A stretch of 9,460 nt of DNA from an uncultured Oscillospiraceae bacterium (GTDB lineage Bacteria; Bacillota_A; Clostridia; Oscillospirales; Oscillospiraceae), in contig CANRMG010000064.1 in assembly GCA_947631675.1 (NCBI GenBank), forward strand, positions 1 to 9,460, given 5' to 3'. The notes under the pieces were generated by a model that did not search any database, was not told the origin of the DNA, and worked only from the letters and a program-made list of their open reading frames with translations. Position numbers and translations under genes: made by a program. Positions 1-6,225 of this stretch are shown here, one piece after another. Each line of letters starts with the position of its first letter. Position 1 is the first letter of the stretch.

Positions 1-582
1 GGCTATGAGTGCGCCTGCGTGTACGACGGCCTGGCGGCGGCGGACGCGCTGGAGGGGGAGCGGTACGACCTGATATTGCTGGATGTGATGCTCCCCGGAG
101 TGGACGGCTTCGCCCTGATGGACTACATTCGGCCCCTGGCCATACCGGTGATCTTCCTGACGGCCAAAAACTCGGTGGACGACCGGGTGAAGGGCCTGAA
201 AATGGGGGCGGAGGACTACATCATAAAGCCCTTCGAGGTGCTGGAGCTGCTGGCCCGGGTAGAGGTGGTCCTGCGCCGGTACAACAAGCTGGACGAGACG
301 CTGCACGTGGGCGGGCTGGACATCGACACCCGCTCCATGACCGTGTCCCGGGCCGGGGAGGACATTCCCCTCACCGCCAAGGAGTATGAACTGCTGCTCC
401 TGTTCGCCCGCAACCCCGGCGTGGCCCTCTACCGGGAGACCATCTATGAGCGGGTGTGGGGCGGCGACTATGTGAGCGGCAGCCGCACCGTGGACCTGCA
501 TGTCCAGCGCCTGCGCCGGAAGGTGGGCTGGGAGGACAGGCTCGTGGCCCTGCCCAAGGTGGGCTACCGCCTGGAAGCATAA
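1..582 (+). CDS. OmpR/PhoB-family response regulator (5' partial)
   Basis: This is the cytoplasmic, DNA-binding output protein of a two-component system, presumably phosphorylated by the kinase encoded just downstream. The frame is open from base 1, so the gene begins outside the window; about 193 residues remain of the usual 225-235, and the N-terminal acidic pair is missing. In window numbering, the receiver domain shows the phospho-acceptor Asp28 in LLLDVMLPG, the conserved Thr54 in FLTAK and Lys76 in the KPF motif. A winged-helix DNA-binding domain follows from about residue 100: LTAKEYELL, then the recognition region SRTVDLHVQRLRRKVG and the terminal wing GYRLEA. The GTG at 19 is internal and not the start. 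The stop lies 1 nt before the kinase ATG, so the two are co-translated. Family assignment is secure; target genes and signal cannot be read from the sequence. Confidence 0.95.
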   Translation, partial: GYECACVYDGLAAADALEGERYDLILLDVMLPGVDGFALMDYIRPLAIPVIFLTAKNSVDDRVKGLKMGAEDYIIKPFEVLELLARVEVVLRRYNKLDETLHVGGLDIDTRSMTVSRAGEDIPLTAKEYELLLLFARNPGVALYRETIYERVWGGDYVSGSRTVDLHVQRLRRKVGWEDRLVALPKVGYRLEA

Positions 583-583
583 T

Positions 584-1975
584 ATGAGATTTCGCCTGCG
601 GATGACGCTTTGTATCGTGATGCTCCTGGCCCTGGTATTCGGGGTCGGGGGCAGCATGCTCATATCCGTCTCCTTCCGGGAGAGCCTGGCCAGCGAGCGG
701 GACACGGCCATCCGAAGCTACCGCATGGTGGAGACCACCATGGTGCTTGCAAACTCCATCTCCCCCCAGCGGGGCTATGAGGACCTGACGGGCACCCTGC
801 GCCAGCTGGACAGCCAGGCGGACGCGCCCTGGAGCGGGCTGCGCCTGTCCGACGGGACGCGGACCCTCTACGAGAGCGGGAGCCTGCCCTTCGGTACCGA
901 TACGGACCGGGAGCCGGAGCTGTGCGCCGTGCGCCTGTGGGAAAACGACGGCGTGGGCGTGCTGCAGGTGTCCGGCGCCCTGCAGGTGAACGGCTCCTAT
1001 CTCTACCTGGACGCGGGCTACTCGGTGAGCCACCTCTATACCGTCCGGCAGATCCAGCTGAACATATACTACCGGCTGCTGGCGGCGGTGGTGATCGTGG
1101 GCGCGGCCATGAGCTGGTTTCTCTCCATGTACCTGACCCGGCCTTTGTATCAGCTCTCCCGTGTCACCCGGCAGATCGCAGGGGGGAATCTGGCCAGCCG
1201 GGCCAATATCCGCTCCGGGGACGAGTTCGAGCAGCTGGCCGGGGACTTCAACGTGATGACCGACCGGGTGGAGGAGGACATCGCGGCCCTCCAGGAGGCG
1301 GTGCGCCGCCAGGAGGAGTTCATGGGCAGCTTTGCCCACGAGATGAAGACCCCCATGACCTCCATCATCGGCTACGCGGACCTGCTGCGGGGCCAGAGCC
1401 TGGCCCCGGAGGACCAGCAGCAGGCGGCCAACTATATCTTCTCCGAGGGCCGGCGGCTGGAGAGCTTGTCTTTGAAGCTATTGGACCTGCTGGTGCTGCG
1501 AAAGCGGGACTTTGAGCTCACCGAGGGCTCCCCCAAGGCGGTCATATCCTCCCTGGTGCAGGTGCTGCGGCCTTCTATGCTGGAAAAGGACATCGTTCTC
1601 CAATGCCGGTGCGAGGAGGGGCGGTGCCGGATGGAGCCGGACCTGGTGAAGAGCCTGGTCATCAACCTCATCGACAACGCCCGCAAGGCCATGGACGGGG
1701 CGGGGAACATCTACGTGCTGGGCGAGATGACCGACACCGGCTGCCGCATCCAGGTGGTGGACAACGGCCGGGGCATGCCCCAAAAGGAGATCAGCCGCAT
1801 CACCGAGGCCTTCTACCGGGTGGATAAATCCCGCTCCCGGGCCCAGGGCGGCGTGGGACTGGGCCTGGCCCTGTGCCAGGAGATCGTGGCCCTGCACGAC
1901 GGGACCATGGCCTTTCAGAGCGCCGAGGGCAAGGGCACCATCGTGACGGTAGCTTTGAACGGAGGGCGGGTATGA
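584..1975 (+). CDS. Membrane sensor histidine kinase (HAMP-HisKA-HATPase)
   Basis: A 463-residue inner-membrane sensor kinase that should autophosphorylate on histidine and pass phosphate to the upstream response regulator. Visible layout: TM1 about 9-28, an extracytoplasmic sensor region about 29-163, TM2 about 165-185, and HAMP about 184-235. The dimerisation helix has the H-box FAHEMKTPMTSIIGY (His252), and the ATPase domain has an N-box NLIDNARKAM (Asn365), G1 DNGRGMP (393-399), F-box EAFYRVDKSRSR and G2 GGVGLGLAL (422-430). All catalytic motifs are intact. I chose ATG 584, 1 nt after the regulator stop, because it leads directly into the first membrane segment; the frame is open further upstream (from 500) but only inside the regulator gene. 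A weak GGAA lies 9 nt upstream, so translation may be coupled. The sensor region resembles nothing I can name, so the stimulus is unknown. Confidence 0.95.
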   Translation: MRFRLRMTLCIVMLLALVFGVGGSMLISVSFRESLASERDTAIRSYRMVETTMVLANSISPQRGYEDLTGTLRQLDSQADAPWSGLRLSDGTRTLYESGSLPFGTDTDREPELCAVRLWENDGVGVLQVSGALQVNGSYLYLDAGYSVSHLYTVRQIQLNIYYRLLAAVVIVGAAMSWFLSMYLTRPLYQLSRVTRQIAGGNLASRANIRSGDEFEQLAGDFNVMTDRVEEDIAALQEAVRRQEEFMGSFAHEMKTPMTSIIGYADLLRGQSLAPEDQQQAANYIFSEGRRLESLSLKLLDLLVLRKRDFELTEGSPKAVISSLVQVLRPSMLEKDIVLQCRCEEGRCRMEPDLVKSLVINLIDNARKAMDGAGNIYVLGEMTDTGCRIQVVDNGRGMPQKEISRITEAFYRVDKSRSRAQGGVGLGLALCQEIVALHDGTMAFQSAEGKGTIVTVALNGGRV

Positions 1976-2781
1976 ACAGAAAGACAGCCCTTTGGCTGGC
2001 CGTGACGGCCTTGGTGGTGCTGGCCAGCGCCCTGCTGCCGGAGGCGGCGCTGTATGTGCAGGACGCCCGGCTGGAGGGGTCTGTCCGCACCCAGGAGGTG
2101 GAGGCGGTGGACCTGAGCCTGCTGGCGGAGCTGAGCCCGGAGGACACGCTGTATCTCGCCCAGACATACCAGTCCCGGGTGGCGCTGGAGCAGGGCCGGC
2201 AGATGACCGGGGCCCAGGCGGGCCGTGCGGCCCAGGAGATGCTGGCGGAGGTATTCGGCTGGGACAACAACGCCATAGACCTGGCCGTGACGGATGCGGT
2301 CCCCTGGCTCTACGTGGGCGAGGGCGGCGAAAGCGTGATCCTGTGGGAGACGGACCTCACCGGCCAGAGCGAGAACCCGGTCCGGACCATGGCGGGGCTC
2401 AGCTATGACCCGGCCTGCCCCGCGGAGGCCATGGCCCTGGTGGACGAGCGGTCCGGCCAGGTGGTGAGCGTGAAGATGCACTGGTCCGCGCCGGAGGAGC
2501 CCATACCGACGAGTGAGCCGGCGCCGTCCATGCCCGACCCGGACCCCTATGAGGCGGAGTACCCCGGGGAGGAGCCGGAGAGCATATACCTGGACCTGTC
2601 CGCCTATATGCGGGGGGTGCTGCTGTGGGTATCCGCCGCACGGCTGGGCCTGCGGGACGGCATGGACGACCTTCAATGGACCGATGAGGGCTGGACGAGC
2701 TGCCTGGATCTTACGACGGACAGCGGCACGGCCTTCTCCGTGCCGGCGGAGTGGGACCTGGACGGCATGAGCTTCAACTGA
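1972..2781 (+). CDS. Signal-anchored extracytoplasmic protein, unknown function, coupled to kinase
   Basis: I do not recognise this 269-residue protein. It begins MNRKTALWLA and continues into a hydrophobic stretch (about 6-22) that reads as a signal anchor or signal peptide; no lipobox cysteine follows. The rest is soluble and acidic: a helical N-terminal part (about 35-95), a middle part around residues 100-170, a Pro/Glu/Asp-rich linker (about 173-204) and a C-terminal segment of about 65 residues. The ATG overlaps the kinase stop as ATGA, with a GGAGGG ribosome binding site at 1961-1966, so it is translated with the kinase. Position and export suggest an accessory protein that could tune the sensor region of the kinase from outside the membrane, but that is inference from context. 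The open frame extends 99 nt upstream, but only inside the kinase gene. Confidence 0.8.
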   Translation: MNRKTALWLAVTALVVLASALLPEAALYVQDARLEGSVRTQEVEAVDLSLLAELSPEDTLYLAQTYQSRVALEQGRQMTGAQAGRAAQEMLAEVFGWDNNAIDLAVTDAVPWLYVGEGGESVILWETDLTGQSENPVRTMAGLSYDPACPAEAMALVDERSGQVVSVKMHWSAPEEPIPTSEPAPSMPDPDPYEAEYPGEEPESIYLDLSAYMRGVLLWVSAARLGLRDGMDDLQWTDEGWTSCLDLTTDSGTAFSVPAEWDLDGMSFN

Positions 2782-2815
2782 GAGCCGTACACGATACGGC
2801 GAGAGGGGGACGCAT

Positions 2816-3604
2816 ATGGACAGACCGAAAACGAAAATACGGCTCAGCCTCATATCCTCCATGCACTACGCAAAGCTGGTGTGGCGTTCCATTTTGTTCC
2901 TGGCGGCCCTGGCGCTGTACATCATAGGCCGGGTCCGGGCGGAGGAGGGCATGCTCACAGAGCTTCTGCAGCGCAATCCGCTGATGGACATCATATGGCT
3001 GGTGTTCGTGGTGGAGATGATACTCCGGTTCTTTCCCTCCCATGTGGAGAGCATGGGCTGCCAGAAGCAGTTCAAAAAGAATTACCGCCCGGCCGGGCCC
3101 ATGCCGGAGACGGGCCGGAGCCACGGGGTGCCGGCGGTGCTGCTGGCCTGGGTCGCCCTGAACGGGGCCATCGGCGGGCTCTACTTCGCCGGGATCATCG
3201 ACGCGGGCATACTGATGCTCATAAGCCTGGCCTACTCCGTGTGCGACATGATATGCATCCTGTTCTTCTGCCCCTTTCAGACCTGGTTCATGAAGAACAA
3301 GTGCTGCACCACCTGCCGCATCTACAACTGGGACTACCCCATGATGTTCACGCCGCTGATCTTCGTGCCGGGGGCGTACACATGGAGCATCCTGGCGGTG
3401 GCGGTGGGGCTGCTCATCCGCTGGGAGGTCACCTACGCCCTCCACCCGGAGCGGTTTTATGAGTCGTCCAACGAGAGCCTGGCCTGCGCCAACTGTAAGG
3501 AGAAGCTGTGCCACCACAAGAGGGCCCTGCGCCAGCTGTGGGCCCGGCAGAAGCGCTCCGTCCAGGAGAAGCTGCCGCCCCTCCCCGGCCGGAAAAGGAA
3601 CTGA
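2816..3604 (+). CDS. Polytopic membrane protein with clustered cysteines, unknown function
   Basis: A 262-residue integral membrane protein that I cannot assign to a family. Likely membrane segments lie at about 22-39, 57-73, 105-125, 128-150, 175-188 and 190-206. A basic C-terminal tail (about 207-262) is probably cytoplasmic. Ten cysteines are notable: C143, C147 and C152 at the end of a membrane helix; KCCTTC (C163, C164, C167) in the following loop; and CANCKEKLCHH in the tail (C224, C227, C232, with H233 and H234), which looks like a metal-binding or redox knuckle. The ATG has a strong purine-rich site (GAGAGGGGGA, 2801-2810) 5 nt upstream. It follows the previous gene by 34 nt on the same strand, so it is probably the last gene of the signalling operon, before the hairpin at 3614-3643. 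A metal or redox role is a guess from the cysteines only. Confidence 0.8.
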   Translation: MDRPKTKIRLSLISSMHYAKLVWRSILFLAALALYIIGRVRAEEGMLTELLQRNPLMDIIWLVFVVEMILRFFPSHVESMGCQKQFKKNYRPAGPMPETGRSHGVPAVLLAWVALNGAIGGLYFAGIIDAGILMLISLAYSVCDMICILFFCPFQTWFMKNKCCTTCRIYNWDYPMMFTPLIFVPGAYTWSILAVAVGLLIRWEVTYALHPERFYESSNESLACANCKEKLCHHKRALRQLWARQKRSVQEKLPPLPGRKRN

Positions 3605-3613
3605 ACAAAAAAT

Positions 3614-3643
3614 GACCGCCCGGCTGGGAACAGCCGGGCGGTC
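3614..3643 (+). terminator. GC-rich hairpin after the signalling operon, probable terminator
   Basis: A perfect 13-bp stem (3614-3626 with 3631-3643) closes a GGAA tetraloop, 10 nt after the stop of the membrane protein gene, and is preceded by an A-run. The stem is strong but no clean U-run follows; the next bases are mixed (CGGTCATCCTCTATGTTT). The repeat of CGGTC at 3639-3648 allows a slipped alternative in which ATGACCG (3612-3618) pairs with CGGTCAT (3644-3650). It may therefore be a weak or incomplete terminator, or a 3'-end stabiliser. Confidence 0.65.
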
Positions 3644-3662
3644 CGGTCATCCTCTATGTTTA

Positions 3663-3691
3663 TTGACGGCGGCCCGTATTCGGATTATAAT
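3663..3691 (+). promoter_or_regulatory. Near-consensus vegetative sigma-70/SigA promoter
   Basis: TTGACG (-35, 3663-3668) and a perfect TATAAT (-10, 3686-3691) are separated by exactly 17 bp. The expected start of transcription is near 3698, leaving a leader of only about 23 nt. The leader contains AAGGAGGAG (3705-3713), 7 nt before the ATG at 3721. This is the strongest promoter visible in the window and points to high, largely unregulated expression of the secreted protein. Confidence 0.85.
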
Positions 3692-3720
3692 TTTGTCATC
3701 AAACAAGGAGGAGCTCTGCG

Positions 3721-4560
3721 ATGAAAAAACTTATGAAGAGATGTCTTTGCCTGGCGCTGGCGCTGGTGCTGACGGCCGGGACGGGCCTGTCCGCCCGGGC
3801 GGCGGACGCCTTTGAGGAAGTGACCGCGGTGGACAATGAGGAGTGCGCCGTCACGGTCAAGAGCATCGACCCGGACGATATGTGGGGCTATACGCTGAAG
3901 GTGCTGCTGGAGAACCGGTCTGGGGAGAAGACCTATATGTACACGGTGGATGCGGCCTTTATAAACGGCGTGGAGTGCGACCCCTTCTTCGCCGCGGAGG
4001 TGGCGTCGGGAAAGAAGGCCAACGAGGACATCAATTTCGATCTTGACGCGCTGGAGGAAAACGGCGTGGGCGAGCCCACGGACATCGGGCTCGTCTTCCA
4101 GGTATATGACGCCGACGACTGGATGGCCGACCCGGTCGCCTATGAGACCGTGCACGTCTACCCCCAGGGCGAGGACACGGCGGAGGCCTTCGTCCGTCAG
4201 GCCCAGGATACGGATGTGGTGTTGGTGGACAACGACGATGTTTCCGCTGTCGTCATCGGCTATGAGACCGACGGCATTTTCGGCTATGAGATGAAGATGT
4301 TCCTGGTCAACAAGACCGATAAAGAGTTGATGTTCACCATGGAGGACGCCTCCGTGAACGGCTTTATGATCGACCCCTATTACGCCCACACGCTCATGCC
4401 CGGCATGTGCTGTTTCGACGAGGCGATCTGGTCCGCCTCCGATCTGGAGGACAACGACATCGGGACAGTGGAGGAGCTGGAATTCACGCTCCGCGCCTAT
4501 GACGCCGAGGACTGGATGGCCGACGACGTCCTGAGCGAGACGGTTACCGTCACGCCCTGA
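3721..4560 (+). CDS. Secreted acidic protein with two tandem copies of one domain
   Basis: A 279-residue exported protein with no function I can recognise. It has a classical signal peptide: basic MKKLMKR, a hydrophobic core and a likely cleavage after ARA (about residue 27). There is no lipobox, LPXTG motif or membrane anchor, so the mature protein is probably released or loosely surface-bound. The mature part is strongly acidic and consists of two homologous domains, about residues 34-148 and 166-279, offset by about 131. Shared landmarks are VDN near the start, a central GY segment (WGYTLKV / FGYEMKM), NG followed by a DP pair (NGVECDP / NGFMIDP), and the almost identical YDADDWMAD / YDAEDWMAD. 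The domains read as beta-rich, possibly Ig-like, but that is a guess. It is a single-gene unit with its own strong promoter, ribosome binding site AAGGAGGAG and terminator. Cys86 and C230/C231 do not align between copies. Confidence 0.85.
   Translation: MKKLMKRCLCLALALVLTAGTGLSARAADAFEEVTAVDNEECAVTVKSIDPDDMWGYTLKVLLENRSGEKTYMYTVDAAFINGVECDPFFAAEVASGKKANEDINFDLDALEENGVGEPTDIGLVFQVYDADDWMADPVAYETVHVYPQGEDTAEAFVRQAQDTDVVLVDNDDVSAVVIGYETDGIFGYEMKMFLVNKTDKELMFTMEDASVNGFMIDPYYAHTLMPGMCCFDEAIWSASDLEDNDIGTVEELEFTLRAYDAEDWMADDVLSETVTVTP
3820..4557 (+). repeat. Internal tandem domain duplication within the secreted protein gene
   Basis: Two in-frame coding repeats, about 3820-4164 and 4216-4557, encode copies of the same roughly 115-residue domain joined by a short linker. 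Most of the length has diverged at both the protein and DNA levels. One block (4105-4131 versus 4498-4524, 393 nt apart) is identical at 26 of 27 bases and encodes the YDA-D/E-DWMAD motif. The pattern suggests an old duplication with one conserved or gene-converted patch. Confidence 0.75.
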
Positions 4561-4576
4561 AAAAAACGAATAAACG

Positions 4577-4606
4577 CCGCCCGGCTGGGAACAGCCGGGC
4601 GGTTTT
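4577..4606. terminator. Bidirectional intrinsic terminator between convergent units
   Basis: A perfect 11-bp GC stem (4577-4587 with 4592-4602) with a GGAA loop is followed on the + strand by TTTT (4603-4606) and an AT-rich tail. On the - strand the same stem is followed by a T-rich run (complement of the AAAAAACGAATAAA segment at 4561-4574). It lies 16 nt after the stop of the secreted protein gene and 17 nt from the stop of the oppositely oriented ridA, so it can end both transcripts. Confidence 0.88.
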
Positions 4607-4619
4607 ATATTATGTCAAC

Positions 4620-4997
4620 TTAATGCTTCGCGGCGACGATCTCGATCTCGCACAGCACCTTTTTGGGCAGCTCCCTCACCGCCACGCAGGAGCGGGCGGG
4701 CTTGCCGGTGAAGTACTGGGCGTACACGCCGTTGAAGGCGGCGAAGTCCGCCATGTCGGCCAGAAAGCAGGTGGTCTTCACCACGTCCTCAAAGCCCAGG
4801 CCGTTGGCCTTCAATATGGCGGCGATGTTCTGGCAGGCCCGGTGGGCCTGCTCCTCGATGGCGGCGCCCACCACCTCGCCGGTGCCGGGCATGAGGGGGA
4901 CCTGGCCGGAGGCGAAGAGGAAGCCGTTCGCGCTGACGGCCTGGGAATAGGGGCCGATGGCCTCGGGGGCGTCGGGGGTATAGGTCTTTTCCAGCAT
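4620..4997 (-). CDS. ridA: RidA family enamine/imine deaminase
   Basis: RidA (YjgF/YER057c/UK114 family) is a small cytoplasmic trimer that hydrolyses 2-aminoacrylate and 2-aminocrotonate, the reactive enamine/imine intermediates released by PLP-dependent dehydratases. From ATG 4997 the protein is 125 residues. It carries the signature N-terminus APEAIGPYSQA, the FASGQVP strand, and a C-terminal PARSCVAVRELPKKVLCEIE. Arg102 matches the substrate-carboxylate arginine (Arg105 in E. coli) and Glu117 the conserved active-site acid. The frame also allows GTG at 5006 (three more residues), but that codon sits only 2 nt from the AAAGGA site, whereas ATG 4997 is 11 nt from it and gives the usual 11 residues up to the AP of the family motif. 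It follows the threonine ammonia-lyase gene by 21 nt, whose product makes its substrate. Confidence 0.95.
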   Translation of the reverse strand: MLEKTYTPDAPEAIGPYSQAVSANGFLFASGQVPLMPGTGEVVGAAIEEQAHRACQNIAAILKANGLGFEDVVKTTCFLADMADFAAFNGVYAQYFTGKPARSCVAVRELPKKVLCEIEIVAAKH

Positions 4998-5018
4998 GGT
5001 GTTCACGTTCCTTTCTTG

Positions 5019-6206
5019 TCAGCTCAGCAGGGGATAGCCCCTGCTCAGCAGAGAGTTTTTGATGTGGGCCACGTGCTCGGCGTCCCGGGTCTCCAGGACC
5101 ATGGTGACGGTGCAGGTGCCCACGGCGGCGTGCTCATCCTCCCGGGCGTGGTGGATGCGCACGATGTTGGCCCCGGTCTGGGAAACGATCTTGAGAAGGT
5201 CTATGAGGCTGCCGGGCTTATCGGCCACCTCCACGGAGAGCTCCACGATCCGGCCGGATTTGACAAGGCCCTTGGTGATGACCCGGGAGAGGGTGGTCAC
5301 GTCCACGTTGCCGCCGGACACCACGCACACGGTCTTTTTCCCCGTGTCCACCTTCCCGAACATGCACGCGGCCACGGGAGTGGCCCCGGCGCCCTCCGCC
5401 ACGGTCTTCTGGTTCTCCATGAGGGAGAGCATGGCGGCGCATATCTCGTCCTCGGTGACGGTGACGATCTCGTCCACGTACTGCTGGCAGAGCCGGAAGG
5501 TCAGCTCGCCGGGGGTGAGCACGTGGATGCCGTCGGCGATGGTGTCCCGGTCGGGGACGGTGATGATCTTCCCCATGCGGACGGACTCGTACATGGAGCC
5601 CACCGCCGCGGCCTGCACGCCCACCACATGGCAGGAGGGCTTCAGGCTCTTCACCGCGAAGGCGATGCCGGAGATGAGCCCGCCGCCGCCGATAGGGCAG
5701 ACGATCTGCTCCACGTCGTGCAGCTGCTCCAATATCTCCAGGCCGATGGTGCCCTGGCCGGCGATGACGTAGGGGTCGTTGAAGGGGTGGGCGAAGGTAT
5801 AGCCGTTCTCCTCCGCCAGACGGGCCGCCTCCCGGGCCGCGTCGTCATAGATGCCGGGGACAAGCACTACCTCCGCGCCATAGCCGCGGGTGGCCTCCAC
5901 CTTGCTGATGGGGGCGCCGGCGGGCATGCAGATGATGGACCGGATGCCCAGCCGGGAGGCGGACAGGGCGATGCCCTGGGCGTGGTTGCCGGCGGAGCAG
6001 GCGATGACGCCCCTTGCCGCCTCCTCCGGGGCCAGGGAGCGGATCTTGTTGTAGCTGCCCCGAAGCTTGAACGAGCCCGTGAGCTGCAGGTTCTCCGCCT
6101 TGATATAGAGGTTTTTCCCGATGCGGGGGGCATTCTCCAGGGGCGTGCGCCGGGCGATGCCCCGCAGGGCCGACTGGGCGTCCCATATCATGTCCAGAGT
6201 GAGCAT
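5019..6206 (-). CDS. ilvA: Threonine ammonia-lyase (threonine dehydratase), single C-terminal ACT domain
   Basis: A PLP enzyme (fold type II) converting L-threonine to 2-oxobutanoate and ammonia, either for isoleucine synthesis or threonine catabolism. It has 395 residues. The PLP lysine is Lys47 in GSFKLRG, the cofactor/substrate loop is SAGNHAQG (71-78), the phosphate-binding glycine loop is GGGGLISG (173-180), and EGAGA lies at 271-275. A single ACT domain (about 320-395) begins VELSVEVADKPGSL. This layout matches the roughly 400-residue TdcB-like/IlvA-short group, not the roughly 510-residue E. coli IlvA with two C-terminal ACT-like domains. Effector choice (isoleucine/valine feedback or otherwise) cannot be told from sequence. 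The start ATG is 7 nt from AAGGAGG (6214-6220). It lies 19 nt after the DUF218 gene and 21 nt before ridA. Serine is a likely side substrate. Confidence 0.95.
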   Translation of the reverse strand: MLTLDMIWDAQSALRGIARRTPLENAPRIGKNLYIKAENLQLTGSFKLRGSYNKIRSLAPEEAARGVIACSAGNHAQGIALSASRLGIRSIICMPAGAPISKVEATRGYGAEVVLVPGIYDDAAREAARLAEENGYTFAHPFNDPYVIAGQGTIGLEILEQLHDVEQIVCPIGGGGLISGIAFAVKSLKPSCHVVGVQAAAVGSMYESVRMGKIITVPDRDTIADGIHVLTPGELTFRLCQQYVDEIVTVTEDEICAAMLSLMENQKTVAEGAGATPVAACMFGKVDTGKKTVCVVSGGNVDVTTLSRVITKGLVKSGRIVELSVEVADKPGSLIDLLKIVSQTGANIVRIHHAREDEHAAVGTCTVTMVLETRDAEHVAHIKNSLLSRGYPLLS

Positions 6207-6225
6207 GGTCTTGCCTCCTTATTTC

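Noticed and set aside
371..1339. A 322-codon open frame on the - strand under the regulator and kinase genes
   Set aside because: It is antisense to intact catalytic motifs, with a low-complexity Pro/Ala/His-rich translation and no ribosome binding site; a GC-driven shadow.
2784..2800. Small hairpin (6-bp stem GCCGTA/TACGGC, 5-nt loop) before the membrane protein gene
   Set aside because: It is too short and lacks a U-run, so it is not credible as a terminator. It could affect the nearby ribosome binding site, but nothing else supports that.
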